64,000 nt of DNA from Peribacillus butanolivorans (GTDB taxonomy: Bacteria; Bacillota; Bacilli; Bacillales; DSM-1321), in contig NZ_LGYA01000001.1 in the NCBI RefSeq assembly GCF_001273755.1, positions 3,548,508-3,612,507 on the forward strand. Direction: 5' to 3'. Shown here in pieces: positions 25,917 through 36,739 of the stretch (within the stretch, counting starts at the first letter, position 1; each line of letters begins with the position of its first letter). The position numbers were made by a program, and so were the translations under genes. The notes under the pieces are model-generated. The model was given only the letters and a program-made list of their open reading frames with translations. It did not search any database and had not been told where the DNA came from.

Positions 25917-27029
25917 TATTTTGGACTTATGCTCTATTTCTATCTGAAGGTATTATAAAGGCTTCAATTATTGACCCATATGTGTATGGCGAAAGTTAAC
26001 GATTCAATATTTATTTTCATGTATCGACTGCACTTATTGACACCAATTGATTTGCAGCAATTTATTAAAATATCAGGAATAACTTTAGGATTATATAATT
26101 ACAGTTTCCATCTTTTCCCTACTATAAAAAGTGTTAGATTGTATCAATAAATTACATAATTTTCTATCATGGGAACATTTTTTCAAGAAAGATTTAATAT
26201 GATATTTTTAAAGGTAAAATTGATATTTAATAAGTTTGTTATATTGTATGTCATAGATAATATTATCATATACATATATTCAAATAGTTTCTAAATTTTC
26301 ATTAAAATCAAAACAGAAGACTGCTGGTTGGAGCTCATTTTTAGTGTCGATGCTTTTTTCTCAAGGAGGAAGACGAAAAAGTTCTTTTTGATAATCCAAC
26401 GGTATTCAACTTATTATTCATACTCTATATTAACTGGTTATGAGAGAATAGGAGTATTTTAAGATTCTAAAGGTGGCAGTTTGGCAGGGAAGGACAGTGG
26501 TGGCAGAATTTTATCAAATTGAAAGTACAAATGAGAATTAATTTAACAAAAGATACTAAAAAAGAAAGGTTCCATAACTTTACATTAATCAATTCAATTA
26601 TTATAAAATGTCGTTAACTTATACCATAACTGATTTTTTTATTTCACTAAGTAAAGTTCTTACATTGATCTAAAGCATTTCCTTTTACACTAAAGTAAAA
26701 CTTTATTTTCGGCTGTGCTCTCGAAGGACAGAGGACTTAATAGCATCTTTATCACGCATAAAGTCTCCAATTAATAAGTAACCATAACTTTTTCATAGCC
26801 AAATAGAAAGCTATTTTTATCCGTTTGCTCAAATTTATAAACCTTTCGCCAATCTATCTTGCCCTGCATATAATTAGAATCATGATATCTCCCTTTATTC
26901 GATATTTTAGAATCATTTAAATTTATACAGCATTATTTAACATATCCCCCCCCAACTTCACTCATCAAGAACATTTAATAGTCAAAACCCTGAAACTTAT
27001 ACCCCAAACAACATCTTTCATAAAAAGGT
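25917..27029. other. 1.1-kb intergenic region between the beta-helix gene and ugd
   Basis: Very AT-rich, with no ORF of convincing length or ribosome site on either strand and no RNA motif I recognise. A TATAAT-like box at about 25954-25959 (minus strand) may belong to the promoter of the beta-helix gene. It may contain decayed genes beyond recognition. Confidence 0.5.
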
Positions 27030-27074
27030 ATAGGGAAATCAATCACTAATTATCGTGGTTGACCTCCCTATACA
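27030..27074 (-). terminator. Terminator of exopolysaccharide cluster 2
   Basis: A long inverted repeat: TATAGGGA..TCAACCAC pairs with GTGATTGA..TCCCTATA around an eight-base loop. On the minus strand it is followed by CCTTTTT. It lies directly downstream of the last cluster 2 gene. Confidence 0.8.
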
Positions 27075-27087
27075 TAAGAACTTTTAT

Positions 27088-28428
27088 TTATTTTAAAGTG
27101 ATCATTTTGAATCTGTCTAAAGAATCTATTTTACTTACTTTTTTTCTACCAATAGAATCATAAATAATTCCTGATTCTTCTGCATCTAATAGATTGTAAC
27201 AATTCCTTCCATCAATAACTATCGGATGATTCATTAGTTCAAAATATTTTTTGATATCAAATTGTTTAACCTCAGGCCATTCTGTAAAGATTAAACATAA
27301 ATCTGCGTTCATTATCGCTTCTTCTATTGTTTGACAATAGTTTACTTCATTTAGGAACTCTTTCTGGAAGTTTTCACTTCCGACAGGATCCCATACTCTA
27401 ACGTTTGCCCCATCTTCTAATAAAATAGGAATATTTACAAGGGAGGGTGCTTCTCTTAAATCATCCGTTCCAGGTTTAAATGTCAGACCTAGCACCGCTA
27501 CTTCAAGACCCTGAAAACTCTCATAATACTTTCTAGCTTTCTTAATTAGTTTGATTTTTTGGTTTTCATTTACTTCAATTGTGGCTTTAATTGTTTTTAT
27601 TTCATAATCATTAAAATTGGCAAGCCAGTGAAGTGCTTTTGTATCCTTCGGGAAACATGATCCCCCATAACCAACACCTGCATTTAAAAAACGGTCTCCT
27701 ATTCGTGGATCCATGCCCATTCCCTTGGTTACATCTTCAATATTCGCATCTACAATTTCGCATAAATTTGCGATTTCATTGATGTATGAAATCTTCAAGG
27801 CCAAGAAATCATTTGAAGCATATTTAATCATTTCAGCACTTCTTCTATCTGTTATTACATACGGTATATTAAAATTATCATATACCTCTTTCATTTTTTG
27901 CACAGCATATTCTGATTCTACACCTAGGATTATTCTTTGTGCATACAGTGTATCTTTAATTGCCGTTCCTTGAGCTAGAAATTCAGGATTAGAGACTACA
28001 TCAACTCTTACATTATGTGATAAGTTTTCCCTAATTAGTTTTTCTATCTTATCATTTGTTCCAACTGGTACAGTGGATTTTATGACAATTACACAATCAT
28101 TTTCAATTGTTTTTGCAATTTGTACTGCAACTTCATTTACATATCTTAAACTAGCGGAACCATCTTTTTTCTCCGGTGTCCCCACCCCGATAATAATAAC
28201 ATCTGCACTTTGATATGCCTCTCTATAGTCAGTCGTATAGACAAGTTTCCTTTTATTTTTAATCATAAGTTCTTCTAAATCCTGTTCATAAATAGGAGGT
28301 ACCCCTTGTTTCATTAGATCAATTTTCACTTGATTTATATCAACACATGTCACCATGTGGCTTTTTTCTGCAAGACATACAGCAGTAACTAAACCTACAT
28401 AACCAGTACCGGCTACAGCAATTTTCAT
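27088..28428 (-). CDS. ugd: UDP-glucose 6-dehydrogenase
   Basis: A 446-residue UDP-glucose/GDP-mannose dehydrogenase-family enzyme producing UDP-glucuronate. The NAD-binding motif is AGTGYVGLV (6-14), and the catalytic Cys is at about 258 in GVGYGGSCFPKD, which fits the UDP-glucose branch. Length is typical. It ends the cluster 2 operon and is separated from rfbB by a hairpin, so its dose may be lower than that of upstream genes. The glucuronate could be incorporated directly or amidated; see the asparagine-synthetase-like gene. Confidence 0.93.
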   Translation of the reverse strand: MKIAVAGTGYVGLVTAVCLAEKSHMVTCVDINQVKIDLMKQGVPPIYEQDLEELMIKNKRKLVYTTDYREAYQSADVIIIGVGTPEKKDGSASLRYVNEVAVQIAKTIENDCVIVIKSTVPVGTNDKIEKLIRENLSHNVRVDVVSNPEFLAQGTAIKDTLYAQRIILGVESEYAVQKMKEVYDNFNIPYVITDRRSAEMIKYASNDFLALKISYINEIANLCEIVDANIEDVTKGMGMDPRIGDRFLNAGVGYGGSCFPKDTKALHWLANFNDYEIKTIKATIEVNENQKIKLIKKARKYYESFQGLEVAVLGLTFKPGTDDLREAPSLVNIPILLEDGANVRVWDPVGSENFQKEFLNEVNYCQTIEEAIMNADLCLIFTEWPEVKQFDIKKYFELMNHPIVIDGRNCYNLLDAEESGIIYDSIGRKKVSKIDSLDRFKMITLK

Positions 28429-28502
28429 TAGATGTCACATCCTAAGTAATATTTTTTAACCTTTAATAATCAGGATTTAAGAATTCACCTATAACAGTTT
28501 TC

Positions 28503-28539
28503 AAAATGCCACATTTGAATTTTTCGATTCAAATGTGGC
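28503..28539 (-). terminator. Hairpin between rfbB and ugd
   Basis: A perfect 12-bp inverted repeat, GCCACATTTGAA (28508-28519) and TTCAAATGTGGC (28528-28539). On the minus strand it is followed by ATTTTG. The short T-run suggests a partial or weak terminator inside the operon. Confidence 0.65.
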
Positions 28540-28629
28540 AAGAGTATCTATTTAGAGTAGTGTTGAATAATCTCTCAAATTAAATAGAACTAGTATATCA
28601 AGCCTAATTTCTCTTAAATCCTACTATTT

Positions 28630-29649
28630 TTATAAACCATACTGTTGTTCAAAATATTTTTTATAATCTCCACTTATTATTTCTTCCCACCATTGTTCAT
28701 TATTTAGGTACCATTGAACGGTTTGAAATATTCCTGTCTCAAACGTGTAAGTAGGTTTCCAACCTAATTTTTCTAGTTTTGTAGGATCGATGGCATAGCG
28801 TTTATCATGTCCTAGTCGATCTGTAACAAAGTCTATTAAATCCTCAGATTTCCCTAATAGATGAATAATCGTCTTAACAACCTCTATGTTAGTCCGTTCA
28901 TTATGCCCTCCTACATTATATACTTCACCATTTAAACCTTCATGAAATACTAAATCAATTGCTGCACAATGATCGAACACATGTAACCAATCACGAATAT
29001 TCTTACCATTACCGTAAACTGGTATCTTTTGATTGCTTAAAGCACGAGAGATTGTTAACGGAATCAGTTTTTCAGGAAAATGATATGGTCCGTAGTTATT
29101 TGAACAGCGAGTAATATTCACTGGCAATCCAAATGTTTCATGATAAGCTCGAACTAACAAGTCTGACGAAGCTTTACTTGCACTATAAGGACTATTTGGT
29201 TGTAATGGAGTTTTCTCTGTAAAGAATGTTGTTAAATCAAAGTCTAATTCTCCATATACCTCATCTGTCGAAACATGAACAAATTTTGTAATATTAATTT
29301 GTTTTGCTGCATCTAATAAAATTTGAGTGCCCAATACATTTGTTTTAACGAAAATTCCCGGTTCGGAAATTGAGCGGTCTACATGGCTTTCTGCTGCAAA
29401 ATGAACAACATAATCAAATTTCTCTCTTTCAAAAAGAGCATTAATTTCAGCACGATCTGCAATATCTGCTTTGATAAAAAAGTAATTATTCTTTGCTTCA
29501 ATATCTCGATGTTTGGTTAAGTCACCAGCATAAGTCAATAAATCTAAATTATAAATATCATACTCGGGATATTTATTAACAAAATATTGAACAAAATTCC
29601 CTCCAATAAAACCTGCACCACCAGTAACAAGTACTTTCTTACGTATCAA
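28630..29649 (-). CDS. rfbB: dTDP-glucose 4,6-dehydratase
   Basis: A dehydratase of about 340 residues that makes dTDP-4-keto-6-deoxyglucose. Visible features: TGGAGFIGG near the N-terminus, 'VSTDEVYG' with the Thr-Asp-Glu catalytic triplet, YSASKAS with the Tyr-Lys pair, and 'RCSNNYGPYHFPEKLIPL', all RfbB hallmarks. The frame opens at a GTG (29658); I prefer the TTG at 29649, six bases after GGGGTG. rfbC and rfbD for rhamnose are absent, so the keto sugar is most likely aminated by the neighbouring aminotransferase. Confidence 0.94.
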   Translation of the reverse strand: MIRKKVLVTGGAGFIGGNFVQYFVNKYPEYDIYNLDLLTYAGDLTKHRDIEAKNNYFFIKADIADRAEINALFEREKFDYVVHFAAESHVDRSISEPGIFVKTNVLGTQILLDAAKQINITKFVHVSTDEVYGELDFDLTTFFTEKTPLQPNSPYSASKASSDLLVRAYHETFGLPVNITRCSNNYGPYHFPEKLIPLTISRALSNQKIPVYGNGKNIRDWLHVFDHCAAIDLVFHEGLNGEVYNVGGHNERTNIEVVKTIIHLLGKSEDLIDFVTDRLGHDKRYAIDPTKLEKLGWKPTYTFETGIFQTVQWYLNNEQWWEEIISGDYKKYFEQQYGL

Positions 29650-29703
29650 CAAATTCACCCCAATATTTAAATCATTATTATCTAAATTAAGTATGTTTCA
29701 TTT

Positions 29704-30597
29704 TTACAAGGTAGTTATTAATATATTTTCTGTCGAATTTGAAACTTCCACCAAATAACGACCATACGCTGTCTTCAGCAAAGGTTGAGCAAGCTCTAAT
29801 AACTCGTTTTTTGTAATATAGCCCATTCTAAAAGCAATTTCTTCAATGCATGCAATGTATAATCCTTGACGCTTCTGAATAGCTTCAACAAAATTTGATG
29901 CTTCAAGTAGTGATTCATGTGTACCTGTATCTAGCCAAGCTAATCCACGACCAGTTAGTTCTACTTTTAACTCGTCTTTTAATAGGTAATGCTCAATAAC
30001 TGAAGTAATTTCCACTTCTCCCCGCTCAGAAGGTTTTACTTTTTTTGCAATTCCAACAACTTTATTATCAAAGAAATATAATCCAGGGACCGCATAGGAT
30101 GATTTCGGTTGATCCGGTTTTTCTTCAATTGAAATTGCATTCATATTTTCATCGACTTCTACTACACCATAAGCTCTCGGATCATTAACATAACAACCAA
30201 ATATGATACCTCCACTAGTCAAAGATGCAGCTCTTTTTAATCGATTTCCAAAATCAGAACCATAGAAAATATTGTCTCCTAGAACTAGTGCAACAGTTGA
30301 ATTACCAATAAACTCTTCACCAATTATAAAAGCATCTGCAAGACCATTAGGATTTTCTTGAACTGCATATTGAATATTCAAACCAAGTTTTACACCATCC
30401 CCCAATAGTTCTTTAAATCCTTCAACATCCCTTGGTGTAGAAATGATTAAGATTTCTCTTATTCCTGCAAGTAATAATACAGATAAGGGATAATAAATCA
30501 TTGGTTTATCATAAACTGGTAGCATCTGCTTTGAGATTGCTTTAGTCAAAGGATATAGTCGAGTACCCGACCCACCTGCTAATATGATTCCTTTCAT
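29704..30597 (-). CDS. rfbA: Glucose-1-phosphate thymidylyltransferase
   Basis: A 297-residue nucleotidyltransferase making dTDP-glucose. [11 protein letters not shown] (8-18), '[18 protein letters not shown]', the 'VLGDNIFYG' metal site and [10 protein letters not shown] are all characteristic of RfbA. The ATG overlaps the stop of the aminotransferase gene (30594-30597), so the sugar pathway genes are coupled. Confidence 0.95.
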   Translation of the reverse strand: MKGIILAGGSGTRLYPLTKAISKQMLPVYDKPMIYYPLSVLLLAGIREILIISTPRDVEGFKELLGDGVKLGLNIQYAVQENPNGLADAFIIGEEFIGNSTVALVLGDNIFYGSDFGNRLKRAASLTSGGIIFGCYVNDPRAYGVVEVDENMNAISIEEKPDQPKSSYAVPGLYFFDNKVVGIAKKVKPSERGEVEITSVIEHYLLKDELKVELTGRGLAWLDTGTHESLLEASNFVEAIQKRQGLYIACIEEIAFRMGYITKNELLELAQPLLKTAYGRYLVEVSNSTENILITTL

Positions 30598-31766
30598 AAA
30601 ATATCACCACCTAGTTGATATTCTGTCTCTTCTAGAAACCCTACATGAATTTCCTTAAGAATTGCACAAATTTTTTCTGCTGACTCCAACTCCAGTTCAC
30701 CATAAAATGGAATTGAAAGAACTTGATTAACAGATTTTTGAGCTTTTGGCAGATTCTTGGGTTGGGCAGATTCAAGATGTTTATACCATTCAAAATCACT
30801 ACATAATGGATAAAAATATTTTCTTGTAAACACATTGTATTTATTAAGCTCTTCGTGTACCCAATCTCTTGACCTACCATACTTTTCCCTATCAATTTCA
30901 ATTACAAAGTACTGATAACTGCTACACTCGTTTTGCAAAGTTGTTAATACCCTAATACCAGGAATACCTGCTAGCTTTCTTTCATATGTTTGTTTAATCT
31001 TATCTCGCTTTAATCTTTCTTCGTCCACTAATTTTAATACTTCTAATCCTATACCCGCTTGAACTTCATTCATTTTCGCATTTAATCCAGATAATACTAC
31101 ATCCTCAGGACTCGCAAGACCAAAGTTCTTTAAGAGATTTAATTTTTGATGCAAATTTTTATCATTAACAGTAAGAGCCCCACCTTCTACTGTATTAAAA
31201 AGTTTGGTTGCATGGAAGCTGAACATGGTCATATCTCCAAAACTACCAATTGGTTTACCATCTACAGTTGTTCCAAAAACGTGTGCACCATCATAAATTA
31301 CTTTCAAATTATATTTTTCAGCAATCTCATTTATTTTATAAACATCACACGGGTTTCCGAAAACATGCACTCCGAGAATAGCACTTGTATTTTCAGTAAT
31401 CAGGGCCTCAATTTTATTAGCATCTATGTTTAGTGTATTCGAATCAATATCACAAAAAACAGGAGTTAATCCATTCCAGTCAAGAGCTTGAACTGTTGCT
31501 GGGAACGTAAAAGGAGTAGTAATAACTTCCCCCTTAAGATTTAATGCTTTCAAACCTAACAATAGTGCTAAAGTCCCATTATTAAAAAGTGAGATATGAT
31601 CAACATTTAAATATTCCTGCAATTGTATTTCTAACTCTTTATGCTGTTGACCATTGTTAGTTACCCACTTACTTTTCCATATTTCATTAATCTTCTGATT
31701 AACTTTTTGAGCATCTGGTAAGAGTGGTCTAGTAACGTAAATAGGATCTTTAAAAGGGCTTAGCAT
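30594..31766 (-). CDS. DegT/DnrJ/EryC1 sugar aminotransferase (VioA/WecE-like)
   Basis: A 390-residue PLP-dependent sugar aminotransferase. The Schiff-base Lys is Lys188 in [10 protein letters not shown], with Asp159 in IYDGAH contacting the PLP ring. The N-terminal '[17 protein letters not shown]' pattern is common in enzymes acting on dTDP-4-keto-6-deoxyglucose. With RfbA/RfbB upstream in the pathway it should form dTDP-4-amino-4,6-dideoxy-glucose or -galactose. The stereochemistry cannot be told by eye. The ATG at 31766 has GAGGAG 5 bases upstream, better than the TTG at 31784. Confidence 0.88.
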   Translation of the reverse strand: MLSPFKDPIYVTRPLLPDAQKVNQKINEIWKSKWVTNNGQQHKELEIQLQEYLNVDHISLFNNGTLALLLGLKALNLKGEVITTPFTFPATVQALDWNGLTPVFCDIDSNTLNIDANKIEALITENTSAILGVHVFGNPCDVYKINEIAEKYNLKVIYDGAHVFGTTVDGKPIGSFGDMTMFSFHATKLFNTVEGGALTVNDKNLHQKLNLLKNFGLASPEDVVLSGLNAKMNEVQAGIGLEVLKLVDEERLKRDKIKQTYERKLAGIPGIRVLTTLQNECSSYQYFVIEIDREKYGRSRDWVHEELNKYNVFTRKYFYPLCSDFEWYKHLESAQPKNLPKAQKSVNQVLSIPFYGELELESAEKICAILKEIHVGFLEETEYQLGGDIL

Positions 31767-31830
31767 ATATTCTCCTCTTTTCAAATATTAATAATCTTTT
31801 TACCATACAAGTAGATATTTTTAAATTATA

Positions 31831-32487
31831 CTAAAGATACTTTTCACCGATAGATCTTTTTCTAATTGTCTTTGCAGGTGTTCCATATGCTATTACAAAA
31901 GAGTCTATATCAGTAATTACAGTTGAACCTGCACCTACAACTGTATGATCTCCAATAATTCTTTTATGAGATACATTAGCACCTAATGATACAGTAGAGT
32001 AATTACCTACTTTAACAGTTCCCCCCATGGTCACTCCTGGTGCTATAGACGCAAAATCACCGATTTGACAATCATGATCTATAGAAGACTTTGTATTAAT
32101 AATACAATGTTTGCCTATTGAACTCTCACTATTAATTACAGTCCCTGGCATAATAACAGTACCCACCCCTATTTTCACACCATTACCTATTACAGAGTTA
32201 GGGTGGATGGCAATAATAAAATTAAATTCAGGGCTTTTTTTAATGATTGCTGAAACGACTTCACTACGAACAAAATTATCACCAATAGCTACAATACCAC
32301 CATGGATTTGATTTTCATACTCTATTAACTTTGATTCATCACCCAAGACCTTATACCCATGTACTATACTACCTTTTTTTCTATAACTGTCGATTAATCC
32401 AAGAATAGAATATTCATTAGACTTTTCAATTATATCAATTACCACTTTAGAGTGACCGCCAGATCCAAAAACAACAACTTTTTCCAT
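31831..32487 (-). CDS. NeuD/PglD-type sugar N-acyltransferase (VioB-like)
   Basis: A 218-residue left-handed beta-helix acyltransferase. N-terminal Rossmann-like domain starts VVVFGSGGHSKVVIDII. The C-terminal hexapeptide repeats (IGNGVKIGVGTVIMPGTVIN and following) carry the catalytic His in 'IDHDCQIGDFASIAPG'. Family members acetylate or acylate the amino group of nucleotide-activated 4-amino sugars. Here it likely completes dTDP-4-acetamido-4,6-dideoxyhexose. The acyl donor is presumed acetyl-CoA. Confidence 0.85.
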   Translation of the reverse strand: MEKVVVFGSGGHSKVVIDIIEKSNEYSILGLIDSYRKKGSIVHGYKVLGDESKLIEYENQIHGGIVAIGDNFVRSEVVSAIIKKSPEFNFIIAIHPNSVIGNGVKIGVGTVIMPGTVINSESSIGKHCIINTKSSIDHDCQIGDFASIAPGVTMGGTVKVGNYSTVSLGANVSHKRIIGDHTVVGAGSTVITDIDSFVIAYGTPAKTIRKRSIGEKYL

Positions 32488-32593
32488 ATTAAAATTCCTT
32501 CTTTAATACTTTCTTATTAAAACTTCGTATTCTACTTTGTTATTTTTTCATAAGATTAGAATTGTAGTATTTCTTCTGTCTAAAATACGCTTT

Positions 32594-34060
32594 TTAGCTT
32601 TTTATTTTCTTAATTAAGGGTAACATTAAACCATATATAGTATTTAATTCTTTTATCTTGGCAAAACCACAAAGTAGAATATATATTCCAACTCCAATAC
32701 AAATTTGAATTATTAATTTAGTAAGATTTCCTTCATTCATTTTCATTCCACAGAAGTATACAATTATTCCCATCACCATGGAAACTAGATATATAGGTAA
32801 AAGATCTTTCACTTGCTCTTTAGCGGAATAGGATATTTCTCTAGCAGAAAAATATGTGTTAATAAAAAGTGCTATATATGAATGTAAAACTGCTGCACTA
32901 ATCAATCCGATAACCCCTAATTTTAACAAAATAGATATTACTATTAATACTGTTAAAATAAACTTCTTAATTATCTCTAACAGTAAAAATAAATCAGATC
33001 TTCCTTTTACTTGAAGAATATTTAAATTTATCGAATGAAGTGGATACAACATACCAGCAAAACAGAGTAACTGAAGATATATTACAGAACCCATCCACTT
33101 TTCTCCAAATAATATATTAATAAGGGACTCAGCCACTGCTGCTAAACCGACCATAATAGGAAAAATAATAAAAGATGATGTTTTAATAACTTTCCTGTAT
33201 CCATTTTTTAGTCTATTTTCATCTTCCTGTATGTTACTTAGAATTGGATATGTAACACGCTGAACAGAAGTTGTAATAGACTGAGAAGCAATATCTCTCA
33301 ATTTTATGGCGTTTGTATAATATCCTAATTGCGAAGCGGAAAAGAAACGCCCTATAATTACATAATAGATATTATTGTAAAAAGTATCAATTAGCCCTGA
33401 AACTAGTAGCTTAGAACCAAAGCCAAAATAACGTTTAAATGATTGGGGATTAAATACTAATGATGGTACCCATTTATTAAGTATCCATAACAATAAAGTT
33501 TGAATTATTTGCATAGATACTGTTTTAATAACAAGCGCCCAAACCCCAAAGCCGATTACGGCAAAAAAAACAGCTAAAATGCCAGATGTAATACCTGCAA
33601 TCATATTGATTTTTGTTTGGGTTCTAAAATCAACATTTTTTATTAGGAACACTCTTTGAATAATTCCAAACGAGTTAATAATTAGTACTAAGGATAGCAC
33701 CCTAAGTATTGTGATAAGTTGCGGTTCCCCAAAAAATATGCTAATTGGATCAGCAATAATAAATAGTATTCCGTACATTACCAAACCCATTACTAAATTA
33801 AAGTAAAAGACTGTAGAATAATCCTCTTGGCTAACATTTTTCTGTCGAATTAATGCTTGAGAAAATCCACTGTCAATAATAGAATTAGAAATAGCAATAA
33901 ACACCAAAATCATACCGACCAGGCCGAAATGTTCAGGTAATAATAATCTAGCAAGGATAATTTGTATAATAAATTGAATACCTTGATTTGCTATCAAATC
34001 CGCAAAGCTCCAAATTAAACCAGATATTGTTTTTCGTTTTAGTGAACTTTGTTGTGTCAT
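32594..34060 (-). CDS. Wzx-type flippase (WzxC-like)
   Basis: A 488-residue MOP-superfamily membrane protein with 12-14 helices. The N-terminus 'TISGLIWSFADLIANQGIQF' and 'PEHFGLVGMILVFIAISN' are typical of the WzxC/colanic-acid subgroup. 'FGEKWMGSVIYLQLLCFAGM' is the conserved central segment. It flips the cluster 2 repeat unit. AGGAG lies 7 bases before the ATG and the gene follows closely on the GT56-like gene. Confidence 0.9.
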   Translation of the reverse strand: MTQQSSLKRKTISGLIWSFADLIANQGIQFIIQIILARLLLPEHFGLVGMILVFIAISNSIIDSGFSQALIRQKNVSQEDYSTVFYFNLVMGLVMYGILFIIADPISIFFGEPQLITILRVLSLVLIINSFGIIQRVFLIKNVDFRTQTKINMIAGITSGILAVFFAVIGFGVWALVIKTVSMQIIQTLLLWILNKWVPSLVFNPQSFKRYFGFGSKLLVSGLIDTFYNNIYYVIIGRFFSASQLGYYTNAIKLRDIASQSITTSVQRVTYPILSNIQEDENRLKNGYRKVIKTSSFIIFPIMVGLAAVAESLINILFGEKWMGSVIYLQLLCFAGMLYPLHSINLNILQVKGRSDLFLLLEIIKKFILTVLIVISILLKLGVIGLISAAVLHSYIALFINTYFSAREISYSAKEQVKDLLPIYLVSMVMGIIVYFCGMKMNEGNLTKLIIQICIGVGIYILLCGFAKIKELNTIYGLMLPLIKKIKS

Positions 34061-34070
34061 AGAACTTCTC

Positions 34071-35141
34071 CTAATTCAACGAGCGATTACTGGAGTTAAA
34101 AATATCATCCCAAATCTTCTTTATTGCATTATTATCAAATCTCGATTCAAGGCTTTTCCTATTTAATTCTTTTAACTCTCCATCCAACTTTATAAAATCA
34201 TTAAATTTTTCAGTTTTTATATTATTTATATCAAATAATTTTAAATCGCCATTGAACTCCTGCCACATAGTTGTATTATTTCTCATATAAACTTTTTTAC
34301 CTAAATATAAAAGAGGCAATATATTCCCAAGCGCCTGTTGTCTATCATTATTAAAAATTCCAATATCCACCTTTTCCATAATACTCATATATTCATTCAT
34401 CTTCATAAAATGTTCTAATGGTATAAATTTTTTACCGAAGACCTTTTTACCAAAATCTATTACATCCTTAGCATATTCCATATCTCCATAAGAAAGGGGG
34501 CAATATATTTTTATGTTCTCATTATCATATTTTTTTAATAATTCAATGACTTCTTTATGATGGTTACTAGGATCTGCAGAATTTCCGATCTGAATTGAAA
34601 TTGAACTTTTTGATTCGCATTTTCTATTATAAATCTGATCCATATATTCATTTTGCTCATTATTCATATATACTGCATTATAATATGTCGCGTTAGTGAG
34701 ATACCATTTTTTCGCCAATTCGAAATCTCCCTTTACAAGGGTAGATATTTCACCAATATGTTTAATTACTATACTCCTTAAAAATTCATATAGTTTACTT
34801 TTTAAACTTCGCTTTCTCTTTTTATATGAATATAAATCTCCGCCCCACACTATCCAATTACTCTTTTTTAGTAGCCATGGTTGTATGAAAAGTAACAAAA
34901 CTAGTTGTTTAATAAATATACTGTGCAATAAAATCTTTTCACTTTTATACATTTTCTTTATAAGAAAATATATACTTTTAATACTTCTATTTAGTTTAAT
35001 GACATTTTCCCGGGGAGTAATTTTTTCATTTATTCCTCCAATAATCAAAAACAAATGATCATTGGGATTGTAATTTTTGTTTATAAATTCAATATAAGGC
35101 TCTGTGAATTTCTCATTCTGAAATAAGTGTAAATGTTTCAT
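34071..35141 (-). CDS. GT56-like transferase (WecF family, 4-acetamido-4,6-dideoxyhexose transferase)
   Basis: A 356-residue protein resembling WecF, the transferase that adds dTDP-Fuc4NAc in enterobacterial common antigen. Conserved segments: NWIVWGGDLYSYK, IQIGNSADPSNHH, YCPLSYGD and the late 'DIGIFNNDRQQALGNILPLL'. The presence of genes for a dTDP-4-acylamino sugar next to it supports this donor. The ATG at 35141 follows GAGGAAG; the TTG at 35156 is less good. Base composition is very AT-rich, as in the next few genes, which suggests acquisition. Confidence 0.82.
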   Translation of the reverse strand: MKHLHLFQNEKFTEPYIEFINKNYNPNDHLFLIIGGINEKITPRENVIKLNRSIKSIYFLIKKMYKSEKILLHSIFIKQLVLLLFIQPWLLKKSNWIVWGGDLYSYKKRKRSLKSKLYEFLRSIVIKHIGEISTLVKGDFELAKKWYLTNATYYNAVYMNNEQNEYMDQIYNRKCESKSSISIQIGNSADPSNHHKEVIELLKKYDNENIKIYCPLSYGDMEYAKDVIDFGKKVFGKKFIPLEHFMKMNEYMSIMEKVDIGIFNNDRQQALGNILPLLYLGKKVYMRNNTTMWQEFNGDLKLFDINNIKTEKFNDFIKLDGELKELNRKSLESRFDNNAIKKIWDDIFNSSNRSLN

Positions 35142-35187
35142 CTTTTTCTTCCTCAATTAGATTTTAATATTTATATAGGCAAGCAAT

Positions 35188-36492
35188 TCAAACTACTTTT
35201 TTATTAATATTTTCAAAATACTTTTCTTTACAACAAATGAAATACAGAAATGCAAAGGTAATATATACTTGTTGTGAATGAAGTAGTTGAGATGTCATAA
35301 AGGTTGTTATAATTATAAAAGGAACATAAGCAATTAATATTATAAAAGTAAGCACATTTTTTTTAATTAACGCTTCTTTTATGTATTTAAATAACCCAAT
35401 CATTACTATTAGAATGAAAAGACATAACCCAATTAATCCAAATTTAACTAAGATATATATAAATAAATTATCTATCCACGTGTCAATACTAATTAATTGA
35501 GAATTAGACCCTAAAAAATACATCTCCTTTCCCAATCCATCACCAATTATGTTATTTTCTATCATTCCAATATTATATTGGTTAGTATACATCCTTGAAT
35601 CTAAAGAACCACCATTGGATTCAAACATTCTACTTTTCACACTATCAATTAATAAAGTATCTGTATTAAAAACAATGAAACCTATTATAAATGCAAATGG
35701 TATTGTAAAGCTCGCGATACTAAATATTAAATACGTTCTAGAATTGAGATTTGATAAAGCACTTTTAATGATAAATGATACAAAAAGTACGAGTAAAATA
35801 AGAAGATATAATATAATAATACTTCTTGTCTGTGAAATTAAAATTGATGTACTTCCTAGAATAATATTTACAAAATTTAGCACTATTCTTTTTTGGGTAT
35901 AAATCATATAGATACTAAATAAGTTAATAATCAAAAGTACCGTTGTATTTTTAAAACCGACTCTTCCAGATGAATTCCAAATGTCGCCATAAAAACTACC
36001 ATAAATATCATTTAATATATTTTGACCAAAAAAATAAAGTAGTATAGTGAAAATCGAATAGCACAAGGAACTTAGTACGAAACCATGAATTAGTATACTC
36101 ATACCAATCTTAAATGTTTTTATCCATCCGATAAATGCACAAATTTTAATAATTAAAAGTGGATATAATTGAATTTCATAATTGAGAAATCTATTATCAT
36201 TAACAATACCAATTGCAACTGATATTAAAAATATCAGGAATGCGACAGAATAAAATAATAGTTGGGGGATATTTATTGAAAAAAAATTTTTTTTATTCAT
36301 TATAATAATTACTAACATAAAAATGGCCATAATATCTCTTACATCAAAATAGATATCCACTCCCATTTTATTTTCTATGTAGCTATTGCTCGGAATGGCT
36401 ATAATGGAAATAATATATAATAAATAGACATAATCGTATTTTTTCCACATGCAAAATATAATAAATGACAGCATAGCTAATACAAAATACAT
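35188..36492 (-). CDS. Wzy-type polysaccharide polymerase (O-antigen polymerase-like)
   Basis: A 434-residue polytopic membrane protein with about 12 helices and a large extracellular loop in the last third (SRMFESNGGSLDSRMYTNQY followed by 'GDGLGKEMYFLGSN'). Sequence conservation in this group is low, so the call rests on topology and position between a flippase/transferase pair and a GT2 gene. AGGTC-type ribosome site before the ATG. Strongly AT-rich. Confidence 0.75.
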   Translation of the reverse strand: MYFVLAMLSFIIFCMWKKYDYVYLLYIISIIAIPSNSYIENKMGVDIYFDVRDIMAIFMLVIIIMNKKNFFSINIPQLLFYSVAFLIFLISVAIGIVNDNRFLNYEIQLYPLLIIKICAFIGWIKTFKIGMSILIHGFVLSSLCYSIFTILLYFFGQNILNDIYGSFYGDIWNSSGRVGFKNTTVLLIINLFSIYMIYTQKRIVLNFVNIILGSTSILISQTRSIIILYLLILLVLFVSFIIKSALSNLNSRTYLIFSIASFTIPFAFIIGFIVFNTDTLLIDSVKSRMFESNGGSLDSRMYTNQYNIGMIENNIIGDGLGKEMYFLGSNSQLISIDTWIDNLFIYILVKFGLIGLCLFILIVMIGLFKYIKEALIKKNVLTFIILIAYVPFIIITTFMTSQLLHSQQVYITFAFLYFICCKEKYFENINKKVV

Positions 36493-36739
36493 TTGAAGAC
36501 CTCACAATCAACTTATTATTTCCAGAGTCTTCATTAACGACATACTCTTTCCTAGGATAAAAACTGTTTACAGAATACGTTTAATTACCAATTAATTTAT
36601 TAAAGCTACCATACTAATAATTTGATAATATATAGTTAATTTCCAACCCAAAGGGTTCCAGTTATTATTCTAATTTAAAACACGCAAGTTCCACAAAATT
36701 TCCTGATTAAGAATAAAAGATATAATAAAATTATAACAA

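Noticed and set aside
25917..27029. A hidden gene in the 1.1-kb gap
   Set aside because: I could not find a frame with a start, ribosome site or family resemblance on either strand, so none is reported.
28630..30597. rfbA/rfbB as a rhamnose pathway
   Set aside because: rfbC and rfbD are absent in the window, and an aminotransferase and acyltransferase follow instead. Distant copies elsewhere cannot be excluded.
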